Under the pieces are notes generated by a model that had not been told where the DNA came from, did no database searches, and worked only from the letters and a program-made list of their open reading frames with translations. From contig JAGKQI010000048.1 of the NCBI GenBank assembly GCA_018806915.1, forward strand, positions 806,001 to 870,000: 64,000 bases of DNA, given 5' to 3'. Of this stretch, positions 11,457-22,719 are shown piece by piece (position 1 is the stretch's first letter; each line of letters opens with the position of its first letter). Origin of the DNA: Phytophthora colocasiae (lineage: Eukaryota; Oomycota; Peronosporomycetes; Peronosporales; Peronosporaceae). Position numbers and translations under genes: made by a program.

Positions 11457-11846
11457 TTGCTTGAGGTCTTTCGAAATACCCATATGCTTGAGGTCTTTCG
11501 AAATACCCAATGACTCCACTAAACTATGAAGCTCGGTTCGGTTCTCGAGTGACGTAAGTTCGATTGCGTGGTTGAGATCGTGGTGGAACGCCTCCGTCAT
11601 GCGCGACTTGCGGCCGCTCTTGCCTCTCCTTCCGCTCTCATAGTTGACTGCTCGGCCGGCTTGTATGCCTTGGACAGCTCTTCGCCACAAACGCGAGATC
11701 TGGTCGTCACTGCACCCAAACTTGGCTGCACAGGCTTTAATAGCACCTACGTGCGCCTGTAGCTTTTTGCTATTGTGCGTTCGATTCGAAACTGCGGAGA
11801 TCGTGTGAGTGAAACGAGCAGGCCAATCGCGCACGCAATGCCACAA
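11457..11846 (-). pseudogene. Mariner-like transposase, N-terminal HTH fragment (copy 2)
   Basis: Copy 2 of the fragment at 4367-4756. One residue differs (WRRA instead of WRRS). No catalytic domain is present. Confidence 0.6.
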
Positions 11847-11946
11847 CCTACTATATCGAATAAACTTCTGTTTGGCTTACTCGCTCTCTGCGTGCGGAAT
11901 GCCTCACTTCCGTGCGGAACCGCAAAAGCAGACGCCTCGAACGCCT

Positions 11947-13105
11947 ATGATGACTCACGACGAGAGCGTGTCGATCCTGTTACGATCCCCTACCAGGAGA
12001 AGTCACCCACGCGCATCCCCGTATGTCCTGCAGAGCCACAGCCCGCAAGAGAACCGAGCTACTCCCCAGCGAGTACAGTCCCTACCAAGTGAAAGTATGT
12101 ATTGATGTGTACTCTTCAAGGATAGTTGGTAATACCTAAAGCTGCATTAATGTGTGTTGCAGCAGCTCCTGTAGCCATTTTGGAGACGGAAGAAGACACA
12201 ACGGATGCATCCGCGTCTGCAGCAGTCCCTGGTGATCTGTACCAGCTCCTCGTGCGGCCGATCGTGAAGGCGTCGATCAATCAACGTGACATTTCGGCTG
12301 AAACACTTAGTGATGCTGTTTTCAATGGGTGCTCGTTTGGCAATATTATGGAGGCTCTATGGGAGCGCTTTTCTCCTCGCATCAATAAACAAGCGGTAAA
12401 AAACGGTGGCGAGTGGAGTGTTGAGACGCCGGTGTTTGGTGAGTGGTCTAAGCAAATGCAGTTCAAGGCGAAGAAGCGTGTTGTGGACTCCTCCAAATCT
12501 GACCAAGCGTGGAACCAATGGCTTGTGGGAATGCGTGGAACGGCTGTGACTCTCATGATCTATGAGTACGGTATGGCTATCGCGACAGCTAAAGATCGAG
12601 ATGATTTCGTGAAGTCATGCATTGTGCCGGAGGAGACCGAGGTGCAACGGCGGAAAGTTCGCTACGAGAAGTAGTGGATGCTCTCAGACAGAAGTGGGGC
12701 GCTACGTTCCAGGCAGCATCGGTCGTTTGGCGTATGTGGGCGAATCATGTAACAAGGAACCTCAACCGCTCAACATGGGATGCCGACATCGCACACCCGC
12801 CGCCCAGATACATTGCGCATCTACTGGAACCAGCTGAGTCACGTCTAGAGGAGCATTTAACGTGTGTGGCGCAATCAGCAAACGTGGCGCTTGACTGTGT
12901 AAGGGCTTCGCTTGCAGACTGTCAGCAAATGCGACGCTACTTAGAGGCTGCAACACGAAGTCTTGATGACGAAGAGCAGCGCTTGCTGGGTCGTGAGGCC
13001 ATTATCGAGGGGATGATTCGTGATCTCGTGCCTCCGTCTCCTGGCTCGATTGTAGATCCGCTGCCTCTGATTGACAACATTGAAGACACGGAACACGCGG
13101 AGTAA
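11947..13105 (+). pseudogene. Two-exon gene of unknown function (copy 2, best preserved)
   Basis: Same gene as at 4857. Exon 1 is 11947-12094, the intron 12095-12162, and exon 2 starts at 12163. An A6 run near 12400 keeps the frame open from the intron to the stop after RRKVRYEK at 12672-12674. Only one frameshift then separates it from the C-terminal segment that ends at 13105. This copy is therefore the best template for a family search. Confidence 0.55.
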
Positions 13106-13305
13106 AGGAACTGATCTCACTAATATTTTCGTTTATAATCTGCGGTGGACGAGGTCAAGTCCGATAGTCAAGCTCTTGCCTACGACTCCGATTCAATCTC
13201 GGCATAACCTAACTCGTCTTCATTCGACTCAGATGTGTTGTCTTCAAATTGCGTTCGTCTTTCAACTGAAAGAGGCCCGACGGGATCAAAGTACCCTTGG
13301 ATCTT

Positions 13306-14304
13306 CTAGCCGCAGTGCTCAAATACCTTCTGCATGTTGAAATGCTGAAATTTGTGGAATGTCTGCACAACAAAGGCAACAGATCTCTCTCCGCTGGACT
13401 CAAGATAATGTCTTTGGAATGAGCGCTTGACATAGCCAAACAGGAATTCAATCGGATTGAAGAATGGACAGTACGCTGGCAGGAAAATGGGCACGACTCC
13501 AACACTTCGTAGGTAGTGAATTATTTCGGGGTGCCTGTGGATGCTAGCTCCATCCAAAATCCAGACTGAGCTTTGACCTGGGTATTGGCGAACTGGACCT
13601 GTCGGACAATGAATAAAATTCTGGCAGCATTTCGTAAACTCCAAACGATCAAAAGTCCCCTCAGTACTAAAGTAGTCGAGCACCCCGTTCGCGCCAATAA
13701 ATGCCAAGATCGACACACGCGGTTTTCGCTGGAAGTCACCGCGAATCGCCACTTTTTGTCCGCGTAAAGCGTAGCCACGTTTCCGCACCATTCCTCGGTT
13801 GTCAAAACTTACTTCATCCAGGAATACAAGGTTCTGATGGCTCCAATTAATGTTGCTCACCTCCTCCACGAAACGAAAAACATCACGTTCTTTAATGTGC
13901 ATCGCGCGACGCTCTAAAACTTTCCAAGTGAGACCATAATCGTGAATAATTCTCCAGACAGACGACTTGGAAATGTCTAAGGAATGTGCTCGCTTGAACG
14001 CGTCTTCGGCCTCGTCTAGGTGTGCAAGAGGGTTGTCCTGATAGTACTCGAACAGCTATTGACGCTGCGCGCTTGTGTACTGTCGTTTTGCACCGCTGTT
14101 GGCACGCTGAAGTGTCCCTGAAGTCTTGTAAACCTTGATCCAGTTGCGAACGGTACTTTCAGACTTGTTGAAGATGTGTGCAAGGTGGACTCGTGAGCAG
14201 CCAAGCTTGTAATACGCGTACAAGCAATGATAGACCGTATTAACGTGAGCGTGCTGCCGCGTAGCCGCTATCTCCATCGTGTACTGCATGAACAACTTCA
14301 ACAT
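13306..14304 (-). pseudogene. IS630/Tc1-type DDE transposase, nonsense-mutated (copy 2)
   Basis: It has the same TAG codon as copy 1 (near 14058). Two nearby compensating one-base indels also replace GRDLLP with GERSVA in the C-terminal region. Confidence 0.8.
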
Positions 14305-15454
14305 AAATATTACATCCGATTCGTTAAAAATTGACCAATAGTGACGCGCTATTTTGTTATTTTTGACCAGTCCCACCGCTTCGTTGATTTCATCGCCTGG
14401 GTCGTCCTTTCTCGAAATCGCCCCACATCGTCAAAATTGGACGGAATTGACAATACCACGAAGGATAAATGCTACTGCGGCAACGCGCTCATCAGGATTG
14501 AGATTCTTCCGTTTGGTAAGGGTATGAGTTGCGTCGGGATTCATTTAGCTTGGGTAATGCGGAAGAAAAGGGAATGGCTGTGCTGAACCGCGCTTAACTT
14601 TTGGTGTACACCGTGAAAACGGAATTGTCGTGGCTAGCGCTATATTATGAGCCAATCAGAGACACTAAATCTAGGTTTTTTGAGGTTGTGATTGATTTTT
14701 TCTGTTGAAACCGCTTATATTTCCAGACAGAGAAAGTATTGATAACTAGGCATTACTATAAAATATTGGCACCAAAATAGATCTTATCGCTCCAAAACAC
14801 ATCTTAGTTAACCAAAATGCGTTTTTTGTGCTCATAATCAGGCCATGTCGCGAGCATCTATTTAGTGTGTATCACAGGAAAGCGTCCCATTGTAATGATT
14901 TGTATTCACTATAGAACATTTCTGAACGTTGATTGGTTAGAATCGAAGTAGTAATGCGCCGTGAAGTAGAATAAACTTTCGCCAGGTTGTCGCCTGTGTC
15001 GTGCACATATTGTTTCTGTCCGATATTGCTTGTATTGTGGTACACGCTACTTACCGATGCTGATTGGCCATAAATAGATTACTAAACATATGTCAATGTG
15101 ATATAGTTGAGCTCAGCGATGTAAAAAAATGCACACATGTACAATTTCAGCAGCAGCAGCAGAGCTTTACTCACAGAGATATAATGAACGATCAGTGATT
15201 GGCTACTCTGAAGGGATGTGACCATTCTATACTAGCTTATGGGTCCAACATTAAAAGAGAATTAAGAAATATATATCGCGTCTTTTTTTGAAACTTTGAA
15301 TTTTGACCAATGAGGAAGATATTGAGTGGTTATCTCCTTAGGGGTAGGTGTGTCTACATTCGAGCGCTCTATAGTTTGGAGGACGGCGTCCCTCCGTCAC
15401 GGAAGCAGATCGTAGAAAGCGTTTTGTCAAAAAGTTGTTCAATTTGCAGCAGCC

Positions 15455-15627
15455 ATGGAGTCGCCATCTCTACTAGTGGAGCTGGAGGAAAGCGCGAACA
15501 CAACTATAGATCGCTGTCGAGCTGCCCGTGCGGCAAATACTACCCGCGCGTACGCGCCAAAACAGAAGGAGTTCAAGGCTTGGTGCGACCGCAAAGGCTT
15601 CCATGAAACTACACGCTACCCTTGTCT
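15455..15627 (+). pseudogene. Crypton recombinase, N-terminal fragment (copy 2)
   Basis: Identical in structure to the fragment at 8362. It shares the GAGGAA variant (Glu-Glu) with copy 1. Confidence 0.75.
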
Positions 15628-16858
15628 GAGCTGAAGTCATTTCTGAAAGGAGAGTTCCAACGGTTCTCCCCCCGGAGACTCCGAAAGATTGCCAAGGTCG
15701 CAGACCTGTTCACGTTGGACAGTCGAGATGTGCTGTACCGGATGACTACTGTCACCCAGAAGCGTCCACGCGATTTTTGGGTGATTTGAGGTTGGTTGTT
15801 CCGGAGTCACTCCGGTCGGATATGCTACATTATGCCCATGAGGATTTCCAAGGTGGTCACCAAGGTATCCGTCGGACTCACGAAAAGTTACTCTTGGAGT
15901 TCTACTGGCCTGGAATGTATGCGGATGTTGAGCGGCATGTGAAGGAGTGTGTGGATTGTGCCAGTGGAAAGGGACGGCCTCCAAATGGAGGACCGTCGCC
16001 TGGAAACATCGAACCGGCCTATCCATTCCAAGTGGTGTCGATGGATTTCGTCACTCATCTTCCGAAGTCGGCTCGTGGGGATACGTTCTTATTATTGTTC
16101 CAAGATATGTTCTCCGGATATGTCATGTGCAAACCAATGAGTTCAACGACTGCCCAAGATGTTGCTGAAGTTTACGAGCAAGTGGTCTTTCAAAAGTTTG
16201 GTGCCAGTTCGATGATCCGACATGACCAAGATCCAAGGTTCATGAGTGCGGTGTTCGGATGTTTCCGAAATCTACTTGGAAGTCTTCAACGGGCTACTTT
16301 GGGATATCGCCCTCAGGCGAATGGTCAACAAGAACGGTCAGTCCAAACGGTCGTCCAAAGTATCCGAGGTTACATCATGGAAGCGGATCAGTCCGACTGG
16401 GACGACCATGTTGAACGGTTGATGTTCGCTTTGAACACTTCGTTTGATGCCACCCGGTTGGAGACTCCCTTTTACTTGGTGCACGGCTGGGACGCCCGGA
16501 GTACGATTTCGGCAATGTTGGGTCCAGCGCCAATAGCCTTCCGGAGCGCACAGCCTATGAGTGGAGACGTAGTGTGCAACGTGACTACAGGTACGCTGTT
16601 GCGTTCGCTGAAGATCTCCAAAAGAAGGCCAAGAGGCGCCGGTCGGAGGTCCAAACGCAAAAGTGGAAGGAACTGTCCGACCGGTTGAAGTCCGGGTTCG
16701 AAAAGGGAGATTCAGTCTGGCTGTACATTCCGAAGGTTCAAACGGGACTTAGTCGAAAATTGGCTCACATGTGGCATGGTCCTTTCCGGATTGAAGAGGT
16801 GCACGATGACTTCCGAGTGAAGCTCAAGGTTGAGGACACGGGTTACCGTGTCAACCCT
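15628..16858 (+). pseudogene. Gypsy-1 pol 3' fragment: integrase (copy 2)
   Basis: As copy 1, with the same T5 frameshift. A further one-base loss near 16527 (CCAGCGCC for CCAAAGGCC) breaks the frame after SAMLGP. It is truncated by the tandem junction at 16858. Confidence 0.85.
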
Positions 16859-18548
16859 GTTAGAAGTCGAGGTCGAAATTGGAATGCAAGACATCGGTCG
16901 TTGCAGTGCTCGTCGTCCTTGAAACGTCCTAAGAATGTTATATGTATGGCTACGATAGGGAAAAACCGATTTCGATCTGATCTGCTCCGGCGTTGCCTGC
17001 TCCAATCGTCCAAAACACCACATGCAGGCAAAGGAAGTGTTTTGGAATCATCCAGCACCACTTCCGACTCCACTTGAAAGTGTGGTGAAGTGGATTCAAA
17101 TTAAGCCGGATCTGACGCAGAACGACCATGATGATGGGTGACGTGCGACATTGTGCCACGATAAAGACAGATCCCTAAAACTGGTTACTTACTCTAGGGC
17201 GGATCCTAGGCCGGGATCCGGTTGGCCTGGCTGACCTGAGTTCGGATCCCACCGTCCTAAATGCGGATCCTACCGTCCTAAGTGCGGATCCCGATGGAAG
17301 AAGATCCGCACTCCAACATCATCAGATCCATAGCCAAGATCCCCGGATCCAGATGCCGAACACTCGAGATCCAAAATCCTCGGATCCAGTTGCCGGATCC
17401 TCAAGATCCAAGGTCCTCGGATCCAGATCCAAGCTCCTCGGATCTTGATGTCGGATCCCCAAGATCCAAGACCTTCGGATCCAGATGTCGGATCCTCGAG
17501 ATCTAATACATCAATGAAGTGAAGCAGTTGCAGGAGAGCCAGCATGATCCAAGATAGAGATTTGCGATGGGAAAGATAGAGTACAGGATGAGAAACTGGA
17601 TAACCATAAATCAGAGAGTCGAATTTACCTTCTAGTGCGCAAGTGGTTTTCTTCAGGGCCCAAGACAAGGGAAGAGGATAGTATATTGACCTCCCCTTAG
17701 TCTTCCTGCAAGTTTCTTCACATACCTAGCTACAGCTAAGACCGGATCCCCGATTTGGCCGGCTTACCTTACGCTAGTGAAGACCTCGGATCCAACGGTG
17801 CTGATTGCTTAACCGTAGGATCCTTCGATATCTCCACACCCTCAAGACCAATCGCTACAGGAGGTACTCTCCGCGCGTCTACGCTAATGCGACAGCTAGT
17901 AAGTTCGTTTAATAAACTGAAAATCAGAATATTCGTACCTAACGCTTATATATTCGGACATGTTTAATACTGGGAGACCGCTTTTATTTCCGGACAGAGG
18001 AAATACGTAATATGTTCTTTGTAGGTGTTCTTCTAGCATGCGAGGTGGAAGAAAATCTTGTAAATCAGTCGATTTCGATTCGCCGTCACCTTGATCCACT
18101 TCGTCTTCAACGGTCAAGTTAGAAATAGGAACAGGGCTTTGTTCCGAAACGACAGGAAACTCTGCACATGCTGGCTGGTACTTGATAAAAAAAAGTTCCA
18201 TGAAACGTTTGTGGTGTAGTGGATCCGCTGGAATGAGCAGGGATCCAAGGATCACACACGGCGCCCAGACACTGACTAACGGAGGGGGTACTCCGATAGC
18301 CATGGGGGTTGCTGAAGCTCACCTTGTGTACCCGTTAGTGTGCGGGATCTTCACTCTCAGGAACGGGAGAGTGCACACAGGTGTGAGGGCTTGAATGTCC
18401 TTGGCGGGGACTTGAGAGGTTGGACTCGCCTGGGGGTTCCTGCACACAGGTCCTGGTTGGGGGGATCTTGGTCTTGGACTCGAAGATCGTGTGGATCATT
18501 GGATCCGGGGTTGCCTTGGTGGGTGTGGGGATCCTTTTTTTACTGTCT

Positions 18549-18938
18549 TGCTTGAGGTCTTTCAGAAATACCCATATGCTTGAGGTCTTTCGAAATACCC
18601 AATGACTCCACTAAACTATGAAGCTCGGTTCGGTTCTCGAGTGACGTAAGTTCGATTGCGTGGTTGAGATCGTGGTGGAACGCCTCCGTCATGCGCGACT
18701 TGCGGCCGCTCTTGCCTCTCCTTCCGCTCTCATAGTTGACTGCTCGGCCGGCTTGTATGCCTTGGACAGCTCTTCGCCACAAACGCGAGATCTGGTCGTC
18801 ACTGCACCCAAACTTGGCTGCACAGGCTTTAATAGCACCTACGTGCGCCTGTAGCTTTTTGCTATTGTGCGTTCGATTCGAAACTGCGGAGATCGTGTGA
18901 GTGAAACGAGCAGGCCAATCGCGCACGCAATGCCACAA
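18549..18938 (-). pseudogene. Mariner-like transposase, N-terminal HTH fragment (copy 3)
   Basis: Copy 3 of the same fragment. An extra A in the duplicated CTTTCGAAATACCC tract (here CTTTCAGAAATACCC) shifts the frame, and the open frame stops at 18540, sooner than in copies 1 and 2. Confidence 0.6.
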
Positions 18939-19038
18939 CCTACTATATCGAATAAACTTCTGTTTGGCTTACTCGCTCTCTGCGTGCGGAATGCCTCACT
19001 TCCGTGCGGAACCGCAAAAGCAGACGCCTCGAACGCCT

Positions 19039-20196
19039 ATGATGACTCACGACGAGAGCGTGTCGATCCTGTTACGATCCCCTACCAGGAGAAGTCACCC
19101 ACGCGCATCCCCGTATGTCCTGCAGAGCCACAGCCCGCAAGAGAACCGAGCTACTCCCCAGCGAGTACAGTCCCTACCAAGTGAAAGTATGTATTGATGT
19201 GTACTCTTCAAGGATAGTTGGTAATACCTAAAGCTGCATTAATGTGTGTTGCAGCAGCTCCTGTAGCCATTTTGGAGACGGAAGAAGACACAACGGATGC
19301 ATCCGCGTCTGCAGCAGTCCCTGGTGATCTGTACCAGCTCCTCGTGCGGCCGATCGTGAAGGCGTCGATCAATCAACGTGACATTTCGGCTGAAACACTT
19401 AGTGATGCTGTTTTCAATGGGTGCTCGTTTGGCAATATTATGGAGGCTCTATGGGAGCGCTTTTCTCCTCGCATCAATAAACAAGCGGTAAAAACGGTGG
19501 CGAGTGGAGTGTTGAGACGCCGGTGTTTGGTGAGTGGTCTAAGCAAATGCAGTTCAAGGCGAAGAAGCGTGTTGTGGACTCCTCCAAATCTGACCAAGCG
19601 TGGAACCAATGGCTTGTGGGAATGCGTGGAACGGCTGTGACTCTCATGATCTATGAGTACGGTATGGCTATCGCGACAGCTAAAGATCGAGATGATTTCG
19701 TGAAGTCATGCATTGTGCCGGAGGAGACCGAGGTGCAACGGCGGAAAGTTCGCTACGAGAAGTAGTGGATGCTCTCAGACAGAAGTGGGGCGCTACGTTC
19801 CAGGCAGCATCGGTCGTTTGGCGTATGTGGGCGAATCATGTAACAAGGAACCTCAACCGCTCAACATGGGATGCCGACATCGCACACCCGCCGCCCAGAT
19901 ACATTGCGCATCTACTGGAACCAGCTGAGTCACGTCTAGAGGAGCATTTAACGTGTGTGGCGCAATCAGCAAACGTGGCGCTTGACTGTGTAAGGGCTTC
20001 GCTTGCAGACTGTCAGCAAATGCGACGCTACTTAGAGGCTGCAACACGAAGTCTTGATGACGAAGAGCAGCGCTTGCTGGGTCGTGAGGCCATTATCGAG
20101 GGGATGATTCGTGATCTCGTGCCTCCGTCTCCTGGCTCGATTGTAGATCCGCTGCCTCTGATTGACAACATTGAAGACACGGAACACGCGGAGTAA
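19039..20196 (+). pseudogene. Two-exon gene of unknown function (copy 3)
   Basis: Same gene with intron 19187-19254. It has the A5 run (frame broken near 19490) and the second frameshift near 19763. Confidence 0.5.
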
Positions 20197-20396
20197 AGGA
20201 ACTGATCTCACTAATATTTTCGTTTATAATCTGCGGTGGACGAGGTCAAGTCCGATAGTCAAGCTCTTGCCTACGACTCCGATTCAATCTCGGCATAACC
20301 TAACTCGTCTTCATTCGACTCAGATGTGTTGTCTTCAAATTGCGTTCGTCTTTCAACTGAAAGAGGCCCGACGGGATCAAAGTACCCTTGGATCTT

Positions 20397-21395
20397 CTAG
20401 CCGCAGTGCTCAAATACCTTCTGCATGTTGAAATGCTGAAATTTGTGGAATGTCTGCACAACAAAAGGCAACAGATCTCTCCCGCTGGACTCAAGATAAT
20501 GTCTTTGGAATGAGCGCTTGACATAGCCAAACAGGAATTCAATCGGATTGAAGAATGGACAGTACGCTGGCAGGAAAATGGGCACGACTCCAACACTTCG
20601 TAGGTAGTGAATTATTTCGGGGTGCCTGTGGATGCTAGCTCCATCCAAAATCCAGACTGAGCTTTGACCTGGGTATTGGCGAACTGGACCTGTCGGACAA
20701 TGAATAAAATTCTGGCAGCATTTCGTAAACTCCAAACGATCAAAAGTCCCCTCAGTACTAAAGTAGTCGAGCACCCCGTTCGCGCCAATAAATGCCAAGA
20801 TCGACACACGCGGTTTTCGCTGGAAGTCACCGCGAATCGCCACTTTTTGTCCGCGTAAAGCGTAGCCACGTTTCCGCACCATTCCTCGGTTGTCAAAACT
20901 TACTTCATCCAGGAATACAAGGTTCTGATGGCTCCAATTAATGTTGCTCACCTCCTCCACGAAACGAAAAACATCACGTTCTTTAATGTGCATCGCGCGA
21001 CGCTCTAAAACTTTCCAAGTGAGACCATAATCGTGAATAATTCTCCAGACAGACGACTTGGAAATGTCTAAGGAATGTGCTCGCTTGAACGCGTCTTCGG
21101 CCTCGTCTAGGTGTGCAAGAGGGTTGTCCTGATAGTACTCGAACAGCCATTGACGCTGCGCGCTTGTGTACTGTCGTTTTGCACCGCTGTTGGCACGCTG
21201 AAGTGTCCCTGAAGTCTCGTAAACCTTGATCCAGTTGCGAACGGTACTTTCAGACTTGTTGAAGATGTGTGCAAGGTGGACTCGTGAGCAGCCAAGCTTG
21301 TAATACGCGTACAAGCAATGATAGACCGTATTAACGTGAGCGTGCTGCCGCGTAGCCGCTATCTCCATCGTGTACTGCATGAACAACTTCAACAT
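20397..21395 (-). CDS. IS630/Tc1-mariner superfamily transposase, intact (copy 3)
   Basis: Cut-and-paste transposase acting in the nucleus on terminal inverted repeats. The frame is open for 356 codons from 21467. The first in-frame ATG is at 21395, giving 332 residues, which is normal for the family. Residues about 20-60 form a helix-turn-helix (YHCLYAYYKLGCSRVHLAHIF, then STVRNWIK). The DDE domain has FLDEVSF (Asp 163), WILDGASIH (Asp 251) and FFNPIEF (Glu 286), with 34 residues between the last two (DD34E). A further in-frame minus-strand stretch lies upstream (about 21480-21620) and may be another N-terminus, interrupted by a TGA. It is the only uninterrupted DNA-transposon transposase gene in the window. 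I could not define the terminal repeats. Confidence 0.85.
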   Translation of the reverse strand: MLKLFMQYTMEIAATRQHAHVNTVYHCLYAYYKLGCSRVHLAHIFNKSESTVRNWIKVYETSGTLQRANSGAKRQYTSAQRQWLFEYYQDNPLAHLDEAEDAFKRAHSLDISKSSVWRIIHDYGLTWKVLERRAMHIKERDVFRFVEEVSNINWSHQNLVFLDEVSFDNRGMVRKRGYALRGQKVAIRGDFQRKPRVSILAFIGANGVLDYFSTEGTFDRLEFTKCCQNFIHCPTGPVRQYPGQSSVWILDGASIHRHPEIIHYLRSVGVVPIFLPAYCPFFNPIEFLFGYVKRSFQRHYLESSGRDLLPFVVQTFHKFQHFNMQKVFEHCG

Positions 21396-22546
21396 AAATA
21401 TTACATCCGATTCGTTAAAAATTGACCAATAGTGACGCGCTATTTTGTTATTTTTGACCAGTCCCACCGCTTCGTTGATTTCATCGCCTGGGTCGTCCTT
21501 TCTCGAAATCGCCCCACATCGTCAAAATTGGACGGAATTGACAATACCACGAAGGATAAATGCTACTGCGGCAACGCGCTCATCAGGATTGAGATTCTTC
21601 CGTTTGGTAAGGGTATGAGTTGCGTCGGGATTCATTTAGCTTGGGTAATGCGGAAGAAAAGGGAATGGCTGTGCTGAACCGCGCTTAACTTTTGGTGTAC
21701 ACCGTGAAAACGGAATTGTCGTGGCTAGCGCTATATTATGAGCCAATCAGAGACACTAAATCTAGGTTTTTTGAGGTTGTGATTGATTTTTTCTGTTGAA
21801 ACCGCTTATATTTCCAGACAGAGAAAGTATTGATAACTAGGCATTACTATAAAATATTGGCACCAAAATAGATCTTATCGCTCCAAAACACATCTTAGTT
21901 AACCAAAATGCGTTTTTTGTGCTCATAATCAGGCCATGTCGCGAGCATCTATTTAGTGTGTATCACAGGAAAGCGTCCCATTGTAATGATTTGTATTCAC
22001 TATAGAACATTTCTGAACGTTGATTGGTTAGAATCGAAGTAGTAATGCGCCGTGAAGTAGAATAAACTTTCGCCAGGTTGTCGCCTGTGTCGTGCACATA
22101 TTGTTTCTGTCCGATATTGCTTGTATTGTGGTACACGCTACTTACCGATGCTGATTGGCCATAAATAGATTACTAAACATATGTCAATGTGATATAGTTG
22201 AGCTCAGCGATGTAAAAAAATGCACACATGTACAATTTCAGCAGCAGCAGCAGAGCTTTACTCACAGAGATATAATGAACGATCAGTGATTGGCTACTCT
22301 GAAGGGATGTGACCATTCTATACTAGCTTATGGGTCCAACATTAAAAGAGAATTAAGAAATATATATCGCGTCTTTTTTTGAAACTTTGAATTTTGACCA
22401 ATGAGGAAGATATTGAGTGGTTATCTCCTTAGGGGTAGGTGTGTCTACATTCGAGCGCTCTATAGTTTGGAGGACGGCGTCCCTCCGTCACGGAAGCAGA
22501 TCGTAGAAAGCGTTTTGTCAAAAAGTTGTTCAATTTTGCAGCAGCC

Positions 22547-22719
22547 ATGGAGTCGCCATCTCTACTAGTGGAGCTGGATGAAAGCGCGAACACAACTATA
22601 GATCGCTGTCGAGCTGCCCGTGCGGCAAATACTACCCGCGCGTACGCGCCAAAACAGAAGGAGTTCAAGGCTTGGTGCGACCGCAAAGGCTTCCATGAAA
22701 CTACACGCTACCCTTGTCT
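22547..22719 (+). pseudogene. Crypton recombinase, N-terminal fragment (copy 3)
   Basis: ATG 22547, reading to TTRYPCL, then the junction with Gypsy-1 pol at 22719/22720. It has Asp for Glu at residue 11. This is the copy that still faces the uninterrupted 38.55-kb inserted segment. Residues missing here (VTASKMHLFLQEEV onward) resume at 61310 on the minus strand. Confidence 0.8.

Larger units (their letters stand above)
9767..16858. repeat. Tandem 7.09-kb unit, copy 2 (7,092 bp)
   Basis: Second head-to-tail copy. It shares with copy 1, against copy 3, the nonsense codon in the IS630 transposase and the T3/GAGGAA variant at the Crypton start. It has private indels: A6 instead of A5 near 12400, a changed AAAGG tract near 16527 that frameshifts the integrase, and a compensated pair of indels near 13372-13388. 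Confidence 0.95.
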
